64,000 bases of DNA from Marinirhabdus sp050859505. Its GTDB lineage: Bacteria; Bacteroidota; Bacteroidia; Flavobacteriales; Flavobacteriaceae. The position numbers and the translations under genes are program-made. Positions within the stretch are counted from its first letter, which is position 1. Every line of letters begins with the position of its first letter. The notes under the pieces are model-generated. The model was not told the DNA's origin and ran no database searches. It saw nothing but the letters and a program-made list of their open reading frames with translations. Of the stretch, positions 8,570-18,220 are shown piece after piece. The stretch is taken from NCBI RefSeq assembly GCF_050859505.1, contig NZ_CP193934.1, forward strand, positions 2,852,001 to 2,916,000, given 5' to 3'.

Positions 8570-9202
8570 ATGATGACAACGCAACCAACCCTATTTTCAG
8601 AAATCATATTACTAATTAAGGAATTAAAACCCGAAACCATTTCAGAAGAGAGAAAAGTTGTTTTACAACCGCTAACTGACTTTATTCAGTCAAAAATTTT
8701 AAAAGGTCAAGAAATTCGTATCAACTTTATCTGTACTCATAATTCTCGAAGAAGTCATTTATCCCAAGTTTGGGCACAGACCCTGGCACACTACTTTTCT
8801 ATTAAAAATGTGTTCTGCTATTCAGGTGGCACAGAAGCTACGGCGCTTTTCCCTATGGTTGCTGAAGTTTTAAAAAATTCTGGTTTTCAGATAACAACCT
8901 TATCAAAAAACGAGAACCCCATTTACAGTATTAAATATGCGGAAAACGAGCATCCAATACTAGGATTTTCAAAAAATTTAGCTAATGATTTTAACCCAAA
9001 ATCTGAATTTGCAGCAATTATGACTTGTTCGCAAGCCGATAGCGATTGTCCTTTTATTGCAGGTGCTGAAAAGCGTATTTCAATTCCTTTTGAAGACCCG
9101 AAAGCCTTTGACAACACACCACAACAAGTAGAAAAATATACCGAAAGAAGCCTGCAAATTGCAACTGAATTATGTTACGTTTTCTCTCAAATTAACTTAT
9201 AA
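8570..9202 (+). CDS. arsC: Arsenate reductase, LMW phosphatase type
   Basis: A 210-residue protein. After about 50 N-terminal residues the phosphatase loop C55-THNSR-R61-S62 (C-x5-R-S) appears, followed by SHLSQVWAQTLAHYF, which matches thioredoxin-coupled ArsC and related LMW tyrosine phosphatases. Additional cysteines near 150-157 (CSQADSDCPF) are placed like the second and third redox cysteines of pI258-type ArsC, and IPFEDPKAFDNTP is the usual distal segment. It reduces arsenate to arsenite for export by the next gene, which starts 2 bp after the stop. ATG at 8570 or 8573. Confidence 0.85.
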   Translation: MMTTQPTLFSEIILLIKELKPETISEERKVVLQPLTDFIQSKILKGQEIRINFICTHNSRRSHLSQVWAQTLAHYFSIKNVFCYSGGTEATALFPMVAEVLKNSGFQITTLSKNENPIYSIKYAENEHPILGFSKNLANDFNPKSEFAAIMTCSQADSDCPFIAGAEKRISIPFEDPKAFDNTPQQVEKYTERSLQIATELCYVFSQINL

Positions 9203-9204
9203 AG

Positions 9205-10251
9205 ATGGCAGCAAAAAAATTAAGCTTTCTAGACAAAAATTTAACGCTCTGGATATTTGTAGCCATGGCTATTGGCGTTGGACTTGGATATTTTATTCCT
9301 ACGTTTCCAAATATCATCAATTCGTTCAATAGTGGAACAACCAACATCCCCATTGCCATTGGTTTAATTTTAATGATGTATCCACCTTTGGCCAAAGTAA
9401 AGTATGCGTTATTGCCCAAAGTTTTTAAAAACACAAAAATCCTTTCCATTTCGTTACTCCTCAATTGGGTAGTAGGTCCCATATTGATGTTTATTTTAGC
9501 GATCACATTTTTACGGGAGTACCCCGAATATATGGTTGGGCTTATTTTAATAGGCTTAGCGCGATGTATTGCGATGGTTCTGGTTTGGAACGATCTTGCC
9601 GAAGGAAGTAGTGAATATGGCGCAGGTTTGGTAGCGTTAAATAGTATCTTTCAGGTGTTTGCCTATAGTTTTTACGCCTGGCTTTTTATTACTGTGCTTC
9701 CACCCTATTTCGGTTTTGAAGGTGCGATTGTAGATATTTCAATAGCAACCATTGCTGAAAGTGTCGCCATCTATTTGGGGATTCCGTTTTTGTTGGGAAT
9801 ACTAAGCAGGCTCATTTTAGTAAAATTAAAAGGTGAAGAATGGTATACTAAAAAATTTATACCAACAATTTCCCCAATAACCTTACTAGCTCTTTTATTT
9901 ACGATTACCATAATGTTCTCATTAAAGGGAGAGTTAATTGTTAAAATACCAATGGATGTGGTGATGATTGCTGTTCCATTACTCATCTATTTTTCCCTAA
10001 TGTTTATCATTGGCTTTTTTGTTACCAAAGCTACGGGAGCAGCATACGATAAGACAACAGCCGTTGCATTTACTGCAGCAGGAAATAATTTTGAATTAGC
10101 AATTGCGGTTGCTATTGCTGTTTTTGGGCTGAATTCCGGACAAGCATTTGCAGGAGTTATTGGTCCTTTGGTTGAAGTTCCAGCTTTGATTCTATTGGTT
10201 CGTGTTTCTTTTTGGCTCCGAAAAAAATATTATACAGATGAAACTACATGA
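9205..10251 (+). CDS. arsB: ACR3 family arsenite efflux transporter
   Basis: A 348-residue inner-membrane protein with about ten hydrophobic helices. The ACR3 hallmark GLARCIAMVLVWNDLAEG, with the essential transmembrane cysteine at 121, is intact, as are FTAAGNNFELAIAVA and the C-terminal GPLVEVPALI. It exports As(OH)3 using the proton gradient. It follows the arsenate reductase by 2 bp, and the next gene starts 14 bp inside its end. Databases often label this family ArsB although it belongs to ACR3 (Acr3). Confidence 0.93.
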   Translation: MAAKKLSFLDKNLTLWIFVAMAIGVGLGYFIPTFPNIINSFNSGTTNIPIAIGLILMMYPPLAKVKYALLPKVFKNTKILSISLLLNWVVGPILMFILAITFLREYPEYMVGLILIGLARCIAMVLVWNDLAEGSSEYGAGLVALNSIFQVFAYSFYAWLFITVLPPYFGFEGAIVDISIATIAESVAIYLGIPFLLGILSRLILVKLKGEEWYTKKFIPTISPITLLALLFTITIMFSLKGELIVKIPMDVVMIAVPLLIYFSLMFIIGFFVTKATGAAYDKTTAVAFTAAGNNFELAIAVAIAVFGLNSGQAFAGVIGPLVEVPALILLVRVSFWLRKKYYTDETT

Positions 10252-11281
10252 TGTTATAATAATAGGCGGTGGACAAGCGGGTTTATCCATTGCTTATTTT
10301 TTAAGAAGAAGTAATTTAAGCTACTTGATATTAGAAAAACAGGCGAAAGCTGGAGGTTCCTGGAACCATACTTGGGATAGTTTAAAACTATTTTCACCGT
10401 CAAACTACAGTTCCTTATCAGGTTGGCCTATGCCAAAAAGTACTAATGAATATCCCACAAAATCAGAATTTATTAACTATTTATCGGCGTATGAAAAACG
10501 CTATGAATTTTTTATACAAAAACAAACGGAAGTACTTAAGGTAGAGAAAGAAAATGGGCTCTTCAAAATCACTACAAATATTGAAATTTTTTACTCCAAA
10601 ACATTGGTGAGCGCTACAGGCACAGCAAAAAATCCTTTCATTCCAACCTATCCTGAAAGTGCTAAATTTAATGGAGTTCAAATTCATTCCGCCACCTATA
10701 AAAATTCAACTGATTTTGAAGGTAAAAAAATTCTTATTGTTGGAGGAGGGAATTCTGGAGCACAGATCTTAGCCGAAGTTTCTAAAGTGGCAACAACTAA
10801 ATGGGTAACTTTAAAAGAACCGCAATTCTTGCCTGATACTATGGATGGTCGTTATCTATTTAATGAAGCAACACAAAAGTTTTTAGGAAAATCAGAAGAA
10901 AAATCGAGTGGCGATTTCAGTATTTCCCTATCCAACATAGTGATGGTTGAAAGTGTAAAGGAAGCGAGAAGTAGAAATATATTAAACGCAGTTCGACCTT
11001 TTGAAGAATTTTACGAACACGGTGTTATTTGGAAGGATGGAACGAGAGAAGCATTTGATGCAGTACTGTGGTGTACAGGTTTTCGAGCAAACCTCAAACA
11101 CTTAGAATCACTAGGTATTATTCAAAATGGAAAAATAACGACCCTACATACACGTTCAGTAAAAGAACCTAGCTTATGGCTTGTTGGCTATGGTAATTGG
11201 ACAGGATTTGCTTCAGCTACCATTTACGGTGTTGGAAAAACCGCCCGACAAACTGTAAAAGAAATTACTGAGGTACTGTGA
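10238..11281 (+). CDS. arsO: ArsO-like flavin-dependent monooxygenase
   Basis: Starting at 10238 (MKLHDVIIIGGGQAGLSIAY) places the FAD dinucleotide fold at residues 6-18, as in relatives. An earlier start at 10202 lies deep inside the ACR3 gene. The 347-residue protein has a second Rossmann motif near 165 (ILIVGGGNSGAQI) for NADPH, the WGHS-like loop NHTWDSLKLFSP, and the ATG motif near the C-terminus (CTGFRANL). It resembles the ArsO / YUCCA-like monooxygenases seen in ars operons. The arsenical or other substrate is not established. Confidence 0.75.
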   Translation: MKLHDVIIIGGGQAGLSIAYFLRRSNLSYLILEKQAKAGGSWNHTWDSLKLFSPSNYSSLSGWPMPKSTNEYPTKSEFINYLSAYEKRYEFFIQKQTEVLKVEKENGLFKITTNIEIFYSKTLVSATGTAKNPFIPTYPESAKFNGVQIHSATYKNSTDFEGKKILIVGGGNSGAQILAEVSKVATTKWVTLKEPQFLPDTMDGRYLFNEATQKFLGKSEEKSSGDFSISLSNIVMVESVKEARSRNILNAVRPFEEFYEHGVIWKDGTREAFDAVLWCTGFRANLKHLESLGIIQNGKITTLHTRSVKEPSLWLVGYGNWTGFASATIYGVGKTARQTVKEITEVL

Positions 11282-11503
11282 TCAATTGTGCTGTTTGAGC
11301 CCTACTTTGGCCATTAAAATTCCCTTGTACCTAATTTAAATCATGAGAATACTTTTGCTGGCTACTTTGCAATCAATGTAAACTAAGATATAAATCCCAA
11401 TATTTACGATAAACTACTATAAATAAACAATCCTGATTTTTTGTGTCAAATTTATGAAGGTGATACTTTTTTTAAGGTATCTTAGAGTGTTAAATTTTAT
11501 ATC

Positions 11504-12871
11504 ATAAAATCAAACCTATCTTATATTGTAGTATCAGACCTTCATTTAGGTGAAGCCAATAGTTTGTTTACACCTCGTAATAGAAGCGGTTTTCAAATTA
11601 TAGAAGCTTTTAGTAAGGCTTTAGCAGACCTTATAAGTCAATTTAATCAGGAAAGCTTACCTAAACTGGTGCTTAATGGAGATATTTTAGGATTATCTTT
11701 TAGCGACTATGTCCATAGCTTTGAAATTTTTGAGGCATTCATAGAGGCGTGTACCATTAAAAATATTTTATGCGATACCATAATTTATATTCCAGGCAAT
11801 CACGACCACCATATATGGAATCTAGCCAAAGAAGGACATTTTTTAAAAGGTTTAGAGAATACAAACTTAAATAAAATTGAAGCACTACACAGTGTTACCC
11901 CACCAACATTTACAGATGGTTTTAGTAGTAATTTTCTCGACGCTTTTGCCAAAAGAATAGGGAACGATTCTCTTACTTTTAAAATTTTCTATCCCAACTT
12001 TATGGTACCTCCGCCCGAGCAAGGTGGCCCCTATTTATTATTTCATCACGGACATTTTTCTGAAAAAACGTATTATTTTGTTTCAAAATTTCTGCAAACT
12101 ATTTACCCTGAACTCCCAACCCCTGAAAATTTAGAAGAATTGGAATCACAAAATGGACCTTTTATTGATTTTGCTTTTAGTGAACTTGGTAGAAGTGGTA
12201 AAGCGGGTCATTTTTTTGAAAAATTAATGAGTACGTTAAGTAATAAGGAATTATTTGAAATACGCGTTGATGAGATGGCAGAAAATATAGCCAAAAATGT
12301 TGATTTCCCTTACCTACCCTCAGATTGGTTAGAGAAACAATTGGCGAAGACACTTTTGCAAAACATCGGAGAAAAAGTTCGTGGAGAGCGTTATAAAGGA
12401 AGTGTAACCTGTAGCGACGAAACCATTCAAGGGTTGTTACATTATTTAAACACCTATTGCTCAGAAACGTTGAGTGAAAATGGTTGGTCTGGTGAAGATG
12501 TAACCCTTATTTGGGGCCATACCCACAAACCCTTTCAAAAACAAACGACAACAGACCACTTCCCAAAACTTACGCTCTACAACTCCGGGGGATGGGTATT
12601 GCCAAGAGCCGTAACGCCTGTAATAGGTGCCTCGATACTTTTTGTTAGTGACTCTAATGAAACGCAGTCACTACGTATTTATAATGATGCTGAAACCGGA
12701 GGCAAGATGCATTTTGAGATTATTCAAGAAGATGGCTTTGAGATTACGGAGTTCAGTAAAAAAATAAATGAAGGCATAAGAGATGAAACAGGAGCTCTGC
12801 GCAAAGAATGGAAGGATTTAAAATCAAGTATCATTTCCGAAATTAAAGAAAGGCGTAAAGATGTTACATAA
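11504..12871 (+). CDS. Metallophosphoesterase with non-standard start codon
   Basis: The catalytic DLH motif (SDLHLG) lies upstream of every ATG, GTG or TTG that could open this frame, apart from a TTG at 11564 that would remove it. Reading from ATA at 11504 gives (M)KSNLSYIVVSDLHLG, an ordinary N-terminus; the frame is closed by TAG at 11483. All other metal ligands are present: NGDILG, GNHDHH, HHGHF and WGHTHK. The product, about 455 residues, is a calcineurin-like phosphoesterase of unknown substrate. Its end overlaps the GMC oxidoreductase start by 11 bp, so they are probably co-transcribed. Confidence 0.75.
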   Translation: MKSNLSYIVVSDLHLGEANSLFTPRNRSGFQIIEAFSKALADLISQFNQESLPKLVLNGDILGLSFSDYVHSFEIFEAFIEACTIKNILCDTIIYIPGNHDHHIWNLAKEGHFLKGLENTNLNKIEALHSVTPPTFTDGFSSNFLDAFAKRIGNDSLTFKIFYPNFMVPPPEQGGPYLLFHHGHFSEKTYYFVSKFLQTIYPELPTPENLEELESQNGPFIDFAFSELGRSGKAGHFFEKLMSTLSNKELFEIRVDEMAENIAKNVDFPYLPSDWLEKQLAKTLLQNIGEKVRGERYKGSVTCSDETIQGLLHYLNTYCSETLSENGWSGEDVTLIWGHTHKPFQKQTTTDHFPKLTLYNSGGWVLPRAVTPVIGASILFVSDSNETQSLRIYNDAETGGKMHFEIIQEDGFEITEFSKKINEGIRDETGALRKEWKDLKSSIISEIKERRKDVT

Positions 12872-14591
12872 AACAGAGGTTTTAATCATTGGTTCTGGAT
12901 TTGGAGCTTCAGTAGCGGCACTACGTTTTGCTGAGGTAGGTAAAAAGGTCACTATTTTGGAACGTGGGGGTTGGATTACACGTGAAAATTTCGAAGCAGA
13001 TGATGATATGTTATGGCAACCCAAAAATGGACGCTATGGTATGAACGATTTTAAAATGCGAGGGAAAAATATAATCCCCTGGCTGGGTGCCGGAGTAGGC
13101 GGAGGTTCTCACGTATATGCTGCTACGTTAAAACGTAGAGATTTTTTTGATGATTTCCCTGGAAATATTTCAGCAAGTGAAATGACACCCTACTATGAAA
13201 GGGCTGAGAAAATGATGCAAGCTGTTACATATCCAGAATATCCACCCTACAGCAACTTGCCGTCTTATTGTATTTTTAGAGAGGCCGAAAAGGAACTCTC
13301 CAAAGAACGTCCCGATATTGTTGAGAAGCAAGGCAATATTTTGTTAGGTATTTCTTATGCACCTAAAAACGGAATACCTGGGGCAAAATTTATAAATTCA
13401 TACGGCGCAGAACAGCGTTACTCAGATCCTAAAGAACAGAAGATTTTGGGTGGAGAGATAGATGTGAAAAACACGCTGGATAAAAACTATTTATTTGAAG
13501 CTCAAAAAAAAGGGGCTCAAATTATTCCTTTTAGGGAAGTAACCAAAATAGAACCTTTGGAAGGAGGTGGTTACAATTTACATTGGAACAATCCAAAAGA
13601 AGACAGTCGTGAAACAGGAATGATTTCGTGTGATATTTTAATTTGTGGTGCTGGAGCTATAGGAAGTACCCAGCTGTTACTTCAGAATAAAGCAATCCAT
13701 AAAACATTGCCCAATATTTCTGAAACATTAGGAAATGGTTACTTTACGAATGGTGATTTTGTAACTTTTTTGTTACCAAAAAGAGGCTTTTTAATTTCGT
13801 GGATTGGTGTGGTTGGAGCCTTAGCAACGTTTATATTTGGACATTATGTATTTGCTCTTGGTTTTGCTATTTTATATATACTAGGATGGGCTCTTTCTGG
13901 AAAAAAAGCAGAACCGGATAAAGGAACCACCAATAGCGATTACATACGGTTTAAGCATAGAGATGGAAGTGCTCAAGGTGTTTATATAGAAGGTGGACGC
14001 TATCCTACTCCTATAAAAGCCATAACAGCTATCATTCTGAGTCTAACAGGGAATTTTAAGCCTAAAAGCTATAAAATTATAAGTGATACGGTGAATTGGA
14101 TGGGCAAGTATATCCCTGTTTTTGAGTTGATTCAACGCTCCTGGCCTATCCCTATTTTAATGATGGGACGGGATGACGCAGAAGGACATTTTTTTTTAGA
14201 TGATAAAGGGGAAGCTAAAATTAATTATAATTTAAAAGCAAATGATGCCTACTACGCACACTTGAATAAATTGGGAAAATTATTCAGTAAAAAAGCTAAG
14301 AGCTTCTATATTCCGAATGGTGTTGCAGCTCTTTTTAAAATTGTAGAAGTACCACATAACATTGGGGGAGCATCTATGGGCGTTTCAAAAGAAAAAGGCG
14401 TCGTAGATACGTTCGGAAGGATGTATGGATATGATAATTTTATGGTACTGGATGGTTCTATACTCCCCAAATCCTTAGGCCCCAATCCAGCTCTTACCAT
14501 TCTCGCCTTTAGCGAAAGGGGTGTAGAACAAGCAATACATCAAATGAATACAGATGGAAAAATAACTGCAGAATCTAAAAACATACATTAA
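12861..14591 (+). CDS. GMC-type FAD oxidoreductase with membrane insertion
   Basis: A 576-residue flavoprotein. The N-terminal FAD site GSGFGASVAALRFAEVGK (11-28), the GGGSHVYAA loop and the C-terminal PHNIGGASMG and GPNPALTILAFSER segments match cholesterol-oxidase-like GMC enzymes. An unusual pair of hydrophobic segments at about 303-346 interrupts the substrate domain and should anchor the enzyme to the inner membrane. The substrate is probably an alcohol or sterol-like compound but cannot be named. It overlaps the metallophosphoesterase by 11 bp and precedes a small membrane protein by 15 bp. Confidence 0.85.
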   Translation: MLHKTEVLIIGSGFGASVAALRFAEVGKKVTILERGGWITRENFEADDDMLWQPKNGRYGMNDFKMRGKNIIPWLGAGVGGGSHVYAATLKRRDFFDDFPGNISASEMTPYYERAEKMMQAVTYPEYPPYSNLPSYCIFREAEKELSKERPDIVEKQGNILLGISYAPKNGIPGAKFINSYGAEQRYSDPKEQKILGGEIDVKNTLDKNYLFEAQKKGAQIIPFREVTKIEPLEGGGYNLHWNNPKEDSRETGMISCDILICGAGAIGSTQLLLQNKAIHKTLPNISETLGNGYFTNGDFVTFLLPKRGFLISWIGVVGALATFIFGHYVFALGFAILYILGWALSGKKAEPDKGTTNSDYIRFKHRDGSAQGVYIEGGRYPTPIKAITAIILSLTGNFKPKSYKIISDTVNWMGKYIPVFELIQRSWPIPILMMGRDDAEGHFFLDDKGEAKINYNLKANDAYYAHLNKLGKLFSKKAKSFYIPNGVAALFKIVEVPHNIGGASMGVSKEKGVVDTFGRMYGYDNFMVLDGSILPKSLGPNPALTILAFSERGVEQAIHQMNTDGKITAESKNIH

Positions 14592-14606
14592 CTTAAATAT
14601 ATACCA

Positions 14607-15023
14607 ATGAAAAATTTCACAAAAAGTATAATAGCCGGAATCGTTGCGACCCTAATTATGAGCATCTTTATGATGATAGCAGCAATGATAGGAATGCCCA
14701 AAATGAGTCCACCAGAAATGTTATCAGGAATGATGGGAGCTTCTATAGTTGTAGGTTGGATACTGCATTTTGTAATTGGGATTATTTTTGCCTTAATGTA
14801 TGTCTATATAATTTCTAGTTGGTTAATAAAAATTGGGAATATTGTTTTAAAGGGTGTGGTCTTCGGTATTATTGCTTTTGTTATCGCTCAGGTGTCTATG
14901 GCGCTTATGGGTATGGTGATGGATGTACCACAGCCTGATGGTAATATAATTCTATTAGCTATTGGTAGTCTTGTAGGGCATATTGTTTTTGGTATTATAG
15001 TCGCTCTTATCGCTAAAAAGTAA
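14607..15023 (+). CDS. DUF6789-like small membrane protein
   Basis: A 138-residue, very hydrophobic protein with four predicted helices (about 7-30, 45-72, 82-104 and 115-136). The Met-rich stretch MMIAAMIGMPKMSPPEMLSG and the repeated GIIxAxI pattern resemble DUF6789. The role is unknown. It follows the membrane-anchored GMC oxidoreductase by 15 bp and could be its membrane partner, which is inference only. Confidence 0.6.
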   Translation: MKNFTKSIIAGIVATLIMSIFMMIAAMIGMPKMSPPEMLSGMMGASIVVGWILHFVIGIIFALMYVYIISSWLIKIGNIVLKGVVFGIIAFVIAQVSMALMGMVMDVPQPDGNIILLAIGSLVGHIVFGIIVALIAKK

Positions 15024-15255
15024 AATCAATAATTGGTAAGTGCTTTCAAGGTATAAGCGTATTCAAGGATAGGATAACTAGTAGAGAAATATCTTTCTGG
15101 ATGGTATAGAAAATGGTACTTCAAACGACAAAAATCCCAAAAAACACTTGAGTACTTCATTTTTGACTTAGAAGTTTGTTAAAATTGGTGTAAAACCTAC
15201 TCTTGCAAAGCACAGGTCTAGTATCTTGTAAGAATAAACTTTTAAAATAAATATA

Positions 15256-15990
15256 ATGTCTAAACCAAATTTCAGTACCCTCAAGGTTATCTATATTAAC
15301 TGCACCCTTAAAAAATCTCCCGAAACTAGCCATACTTCTACCTTAATGCAAGTTTCACAAAATATTTTAAAGAAAGAAGGTGTTTCGTTTGAAGAAATCA
15401 GATTTATAGATTTAGACATTGCTACTGGAATTTACCCGGATATGACCGAGCACGGTGCAGATACCGATGAATGGCCATCCCTATACAAAAAAATAATGGA
15501 TGCTGATATTACAATTGTTGGCACCCCTATCTGGTTAGGTGAAAAATCTTCAGAAGCTCAAAAACTTATCGAACGTCTGTATGCAATGAGCAGTATGACG
15601 AATGATAAAGGGCAATACATTTTCTATGGTAAAGTGGGAGGCTGTCTTATTACAGGAAATGAAGATGGTATAAAACATTGTGCCATGGGCATTTTATATG
15701 CGTTGCAACACGTAGGATACTCTATTCCTCCGCAAGCAGATTGTGGTTGGATTGGTAAAGTTGGCCCAGGTCCAAGTTATGGCGATAAAGAATTCAGAGG
15801 AAAGAAGTTTGACACACCTAAAGGATTTGATTCAGATTTTACAAATAGAAACACAACCTTTATGACCTACAATCTCTTACATCTTGCAAAAGCTTTGAAG
15901 GACATAGGTGGTTATTCTAACTATGGAAATTCAAGGGAGGACTGGGACGATGGAACACACTGGGCATTTGAAAACCCAGAGTACAGATAG
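15256..15990 (+). CDS. Flavodoxin-like NAD(P)H-dependent oxidoreductase
   Basis: A 244-residue protein of the flavodoxin-like / NADPH-dependent FMN reductase superfamily. It has a first strand and phosphate loop (VIYINCTLKKSPETSHTSTL), a second motif GTPIWLGEKSSEAQKLIERL that contacts the isoalloxazine ring, and YGKVGGCLITGNEDG as the third. The aromatic C-terminal tail (YGNSREDWDDGTHW) is typical of the WrbA/flavodoxin-related group in Bacteroidota. It probably moves electrons between NAD(P)H and an FMN-dependent acceptor. A 232-bp gap separates it from the upstream genes, so it may start a new transcript. Confidence 0.8.
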   Translation: MSKPNFSTLKVIYINCTLKKSPETSHTSTLMQVSQNILKKEGVSFEEIRFIDLDIATGIYPDMTEHGADTDEWPSLYKKIMDADITIVGTPIWLGEKSSEAQKLIERLYAMSSMTNDKGQYIFYGKVGGCLITGNEDGIKHCAMGILYALQHVGYSIPPQADCGWIGKVGPGPSYGDKEFRGKKFDTPKGFDSDFTNRNTTFMTYNLLHLAKALKDIGGYSNYGNSREDWDDGTHWAFENPEYR

Positions 15991-16048
15991 TGAATATCTT
16001 TCTATTGTATCCAATAGCATTTAACACTTTTAACCAATCCCTCTAAAT

Positions 16049-16432
16049 ATGTTACTCGATCTTACATTTTTAACTCCAGCAGCTTTATTGGCACTACGCA
16101 TTATAGTAGCCATAGTTTTCTTTTCTAGTGGAAAATCACACGTAACAAAACCAAAGGAACGTGGAGAAAGTCTAGGAATGTCGCCATCACTAACTGTCGT
16201 AATTGGTGCGTTGGAAATCATCGCAGCGCTTATGATAGCGTTCGGTATTTTTTCTCAAATCGGGGCGCTCCTTATTATTTTCACAATGCTAGGTGCCATA
16301 AAAATGAAACTAATTGATTGGAATACTGGTTTTTATGCTGAAAAAGGCTACGGTTGGCACTATGATGTTATTTTCTTAGCGGCGGCACTAGTAATCCTTG
16401 CTACTAATGGTGGCGCTTATATTATAATTTAA
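16049..16432 (+). CDS. DoxX family membrane protein
   Basis: A 127-residue protein with four membrane helices. It has the DoxX pattern LRIIVAIVFFSSGKSHVTKP, the central GALEIIAALMIAFG helix, GALLIIFTMLGAI and the late GWHYDVIFLAAALVIL. DoxX proteins are linked to quinone-associated oxidoreductases and thiol stress. It ends 5 bp before the ThDP oxidase gene, consistent with electron transfer from that enzyme to the membrane (inference). Confidence 0.85.
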   Translation: MLLDLTFLTPAALLALRIIVAIVFFSSGKSHVTKPKERGESLGMSPSLTVVIGALEIIAALMIAFGIFSQIGALLIIFTMLGAIKMKLIDWNTGFYAEKGYGWHYDVIFLAAALVILATNGGAYIII

Positions 16433-16437
16433 AACAT

Positions 16438-18177
16438 ATGAATGTATCTGAACAATTGCTTCAAATCTTAGTAGATGTTGGAGTTAAAAATATATACGGT
16501 GTCACGGGAGATGCGCTCAATTTTTTTGTTAGCGCCATTGAGGCTCGAGACGATGTAAATTGGATAGGCTGTAAGCACGAAGGGAATGCCTCTTTTATGG
16601 CTTTTGGAGAGAGTGAAACAACTGGCAATCTGGCGGTGTGTGCAGGAACAGTAGGACCCGGAGCTCTCCACCTTATCAATGGTTTATATAATGCAAAAAA
16701 AGAGAGAACACCTGTGATTGCTATTACGGGCCAAATACCTAGAGAATTGCAGGGAACAAACTATTTTCAAGAAGTAGATTTGAAAAAAGTTTTTGACGAG
16801 ATTTGTGACTATCAAGCTATTATTCGAACTCCTGAAGAAGCACCATCTGTAATACAACGGGCAATTAAAATAGCAATTAATAATCGAACCGTGTGTCGTA
16901 TTGAGGTTGCAGCAGATGTTGCTGAAATGAAAGCCGAACGTCAAGAATACGTTCATCCTATAAAGCGTTCCTTAGCGACTTTGGTACCTCACATTTCTGA
17001 AGTTCAAGAAGCGGCAAATGCCATAAACAGTGCAACCAAAATAGGTATTCTCGCCGGTCATGGATGTAGAGAAGCCCGTGAAGAGGTGTTAAACCTTTCG
17101 CGTAAAATAAAAGCCCCCATAACCCATACAACTAAAGCAGCAGATATTTTTGATCACGATACAGAAAATGTAGTGGGACTTACAGGTTTAATAGGAAATC
17201 CATCAGGGTATAATGCTGTTATGAAATGTGATCTTCTCATAATGCTCGCTACAGATTTTCCCTATACGGAATTCTTGCCGCACGACACAAAAACGATACA
17301 GGTAGATATAAGGGCAGAGAATATTGGAAACAGAACCAGCGTTGCAATTGGTATACACAGCGATATAAAAGCATTTGCAGACTTAATACTACCGCTGGTC
17401 AATGAAAAAACCAATACCGATTTTCTAGACAAATTGAAGAAGAGTTTTGTTAACTACAAAGAAGACAAAAAAGAAGAAGCATCACCAGAACGCGACTACG
17501 AACCCCTGCATCCTCAAATTTTTGCGGATAAAATTAATGTGCACGCATCCAACGACGCCATTTTTACCATTGAGACTGGTACTTCTGCCATCTGGGCAAT
17601 GAACCATATTTCTTTCCATTCTGGGAGGAGGGTTTTAGGATCATTCAATCACGGCAGTATGGCTGTTGGGCTTCCTTCTGCTATGGGTGCGCAGATGGCA
17701 CACCCAGACCGCGAAGTGTGGGCTATTTCGGGTGACGGTGCGTTTAATATGTGTATGCAGGATTTTATTACAGCAGTCAAGTATAAGCTCCCAGTTAAAA
17801 TCTTAGTTCTTAATAATTCACAATTGAGTTTTGTAAAGCTCGAAATGGAACAGGTGGGCCTCACGCCTACCTTAGATGCGCTTCAGCAAGAAAATATAAA
17901 CTTTGCAGATTATGCCCGGCTTTGTGGCGGCGAAGGAATACGTGTGGAGCACGCAAAAGATATTGAGAATGCCATCATCCAGGCTAAAAGAAGTACGAAG
18001 CCTTTTATTATAGATGCAGTAGTTAATAGCGGAGAACTGGCACTTCCGCCGCATATTGGTTTTAAAGAAGCGATTGGTTTTGGCACTTCAAAAGTAAAAG
18101 AAGTCGCGCAAATTATTTCTGGAGATAAAGGCCAATGGGATAATTTGAAAAAAGAACTCAAAGGATGGTTTGATTAA
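16438..18177 (+). CDS. Pyruvate oxidase-like ThDP-dependent enzyme
   Basis: A 579-residue enzyme with the three domains of the acetolactate synthase/POX superfamily. The N-terminal Pyr domain has the catalytic Glu (CKHEGN, E48), the middle domain has a Rossmann-like FAD/ADP region around residue 200 (KIGILAGHGCREA), and the PP domain has the ThDP motif from GDG (432-434) to NN (459-460). It most resembles pyruvate oxidase (PoxB-type, ubiquinone-linked or O2-linked). The DoxX protein upstream and the FNT channel downstream fit oxidation of pyruvate to acetate and CO2 with anion export. A Rieske-fused relative lies at 55.4 kb. Confidence 0.85.
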   Translation: MNVSEQLLQILVDVGVKNIYGVTGDALNFFVSAIEARDDVNWIGCKHEGNASFMAFGESETTGNLAVCAGTVGPGALHLINGLYNAKKERTPVIAITGQIPRELQGTNYFQEVDLKKVFDEICDYQAIIRTPEEAPSVIQRAIKIAINNRTVCRIEVAADVAEMKAERQEYVHPIKRSLATLVPHISEVQEAANAINSATKIGILAGHGCREAREEVLNLSRKIKAPITHTTKAADIFDHDTENVVGLTGLIGNPSGYNAVMKCDLLIMLATDFPYTEFLPHDTKTIQVDIRAENIGNRTSVAIGIHSDIKAFADLILPLVNEKTNTDFLDKLKKSFVNYKEDKKEEASPERDYEPLHPQIFADKINVHASNDAIFTIETGTSAIWAMNHISFHSGRRVLGSFNHGSMAVGLPSAMGAQMAHPDREVWAISGDGAFNMCMQDFITAVKYKLPVKILVLNNSQLSFVKLEMEQVGLTPTLDALQQENINFADYARLCGGEGIRVEHAKDIENAIIQAKRSTKPFIIDAVVNSGELALPPHIGFKEAIGFGTSKVKEVAQIISGDKGQWDNLKKELKGWFD

Positions 18178-18220
18178 TTAAATTGAATTTTACAAACCAG
18201 TACCTTTAAATCCTATACAT

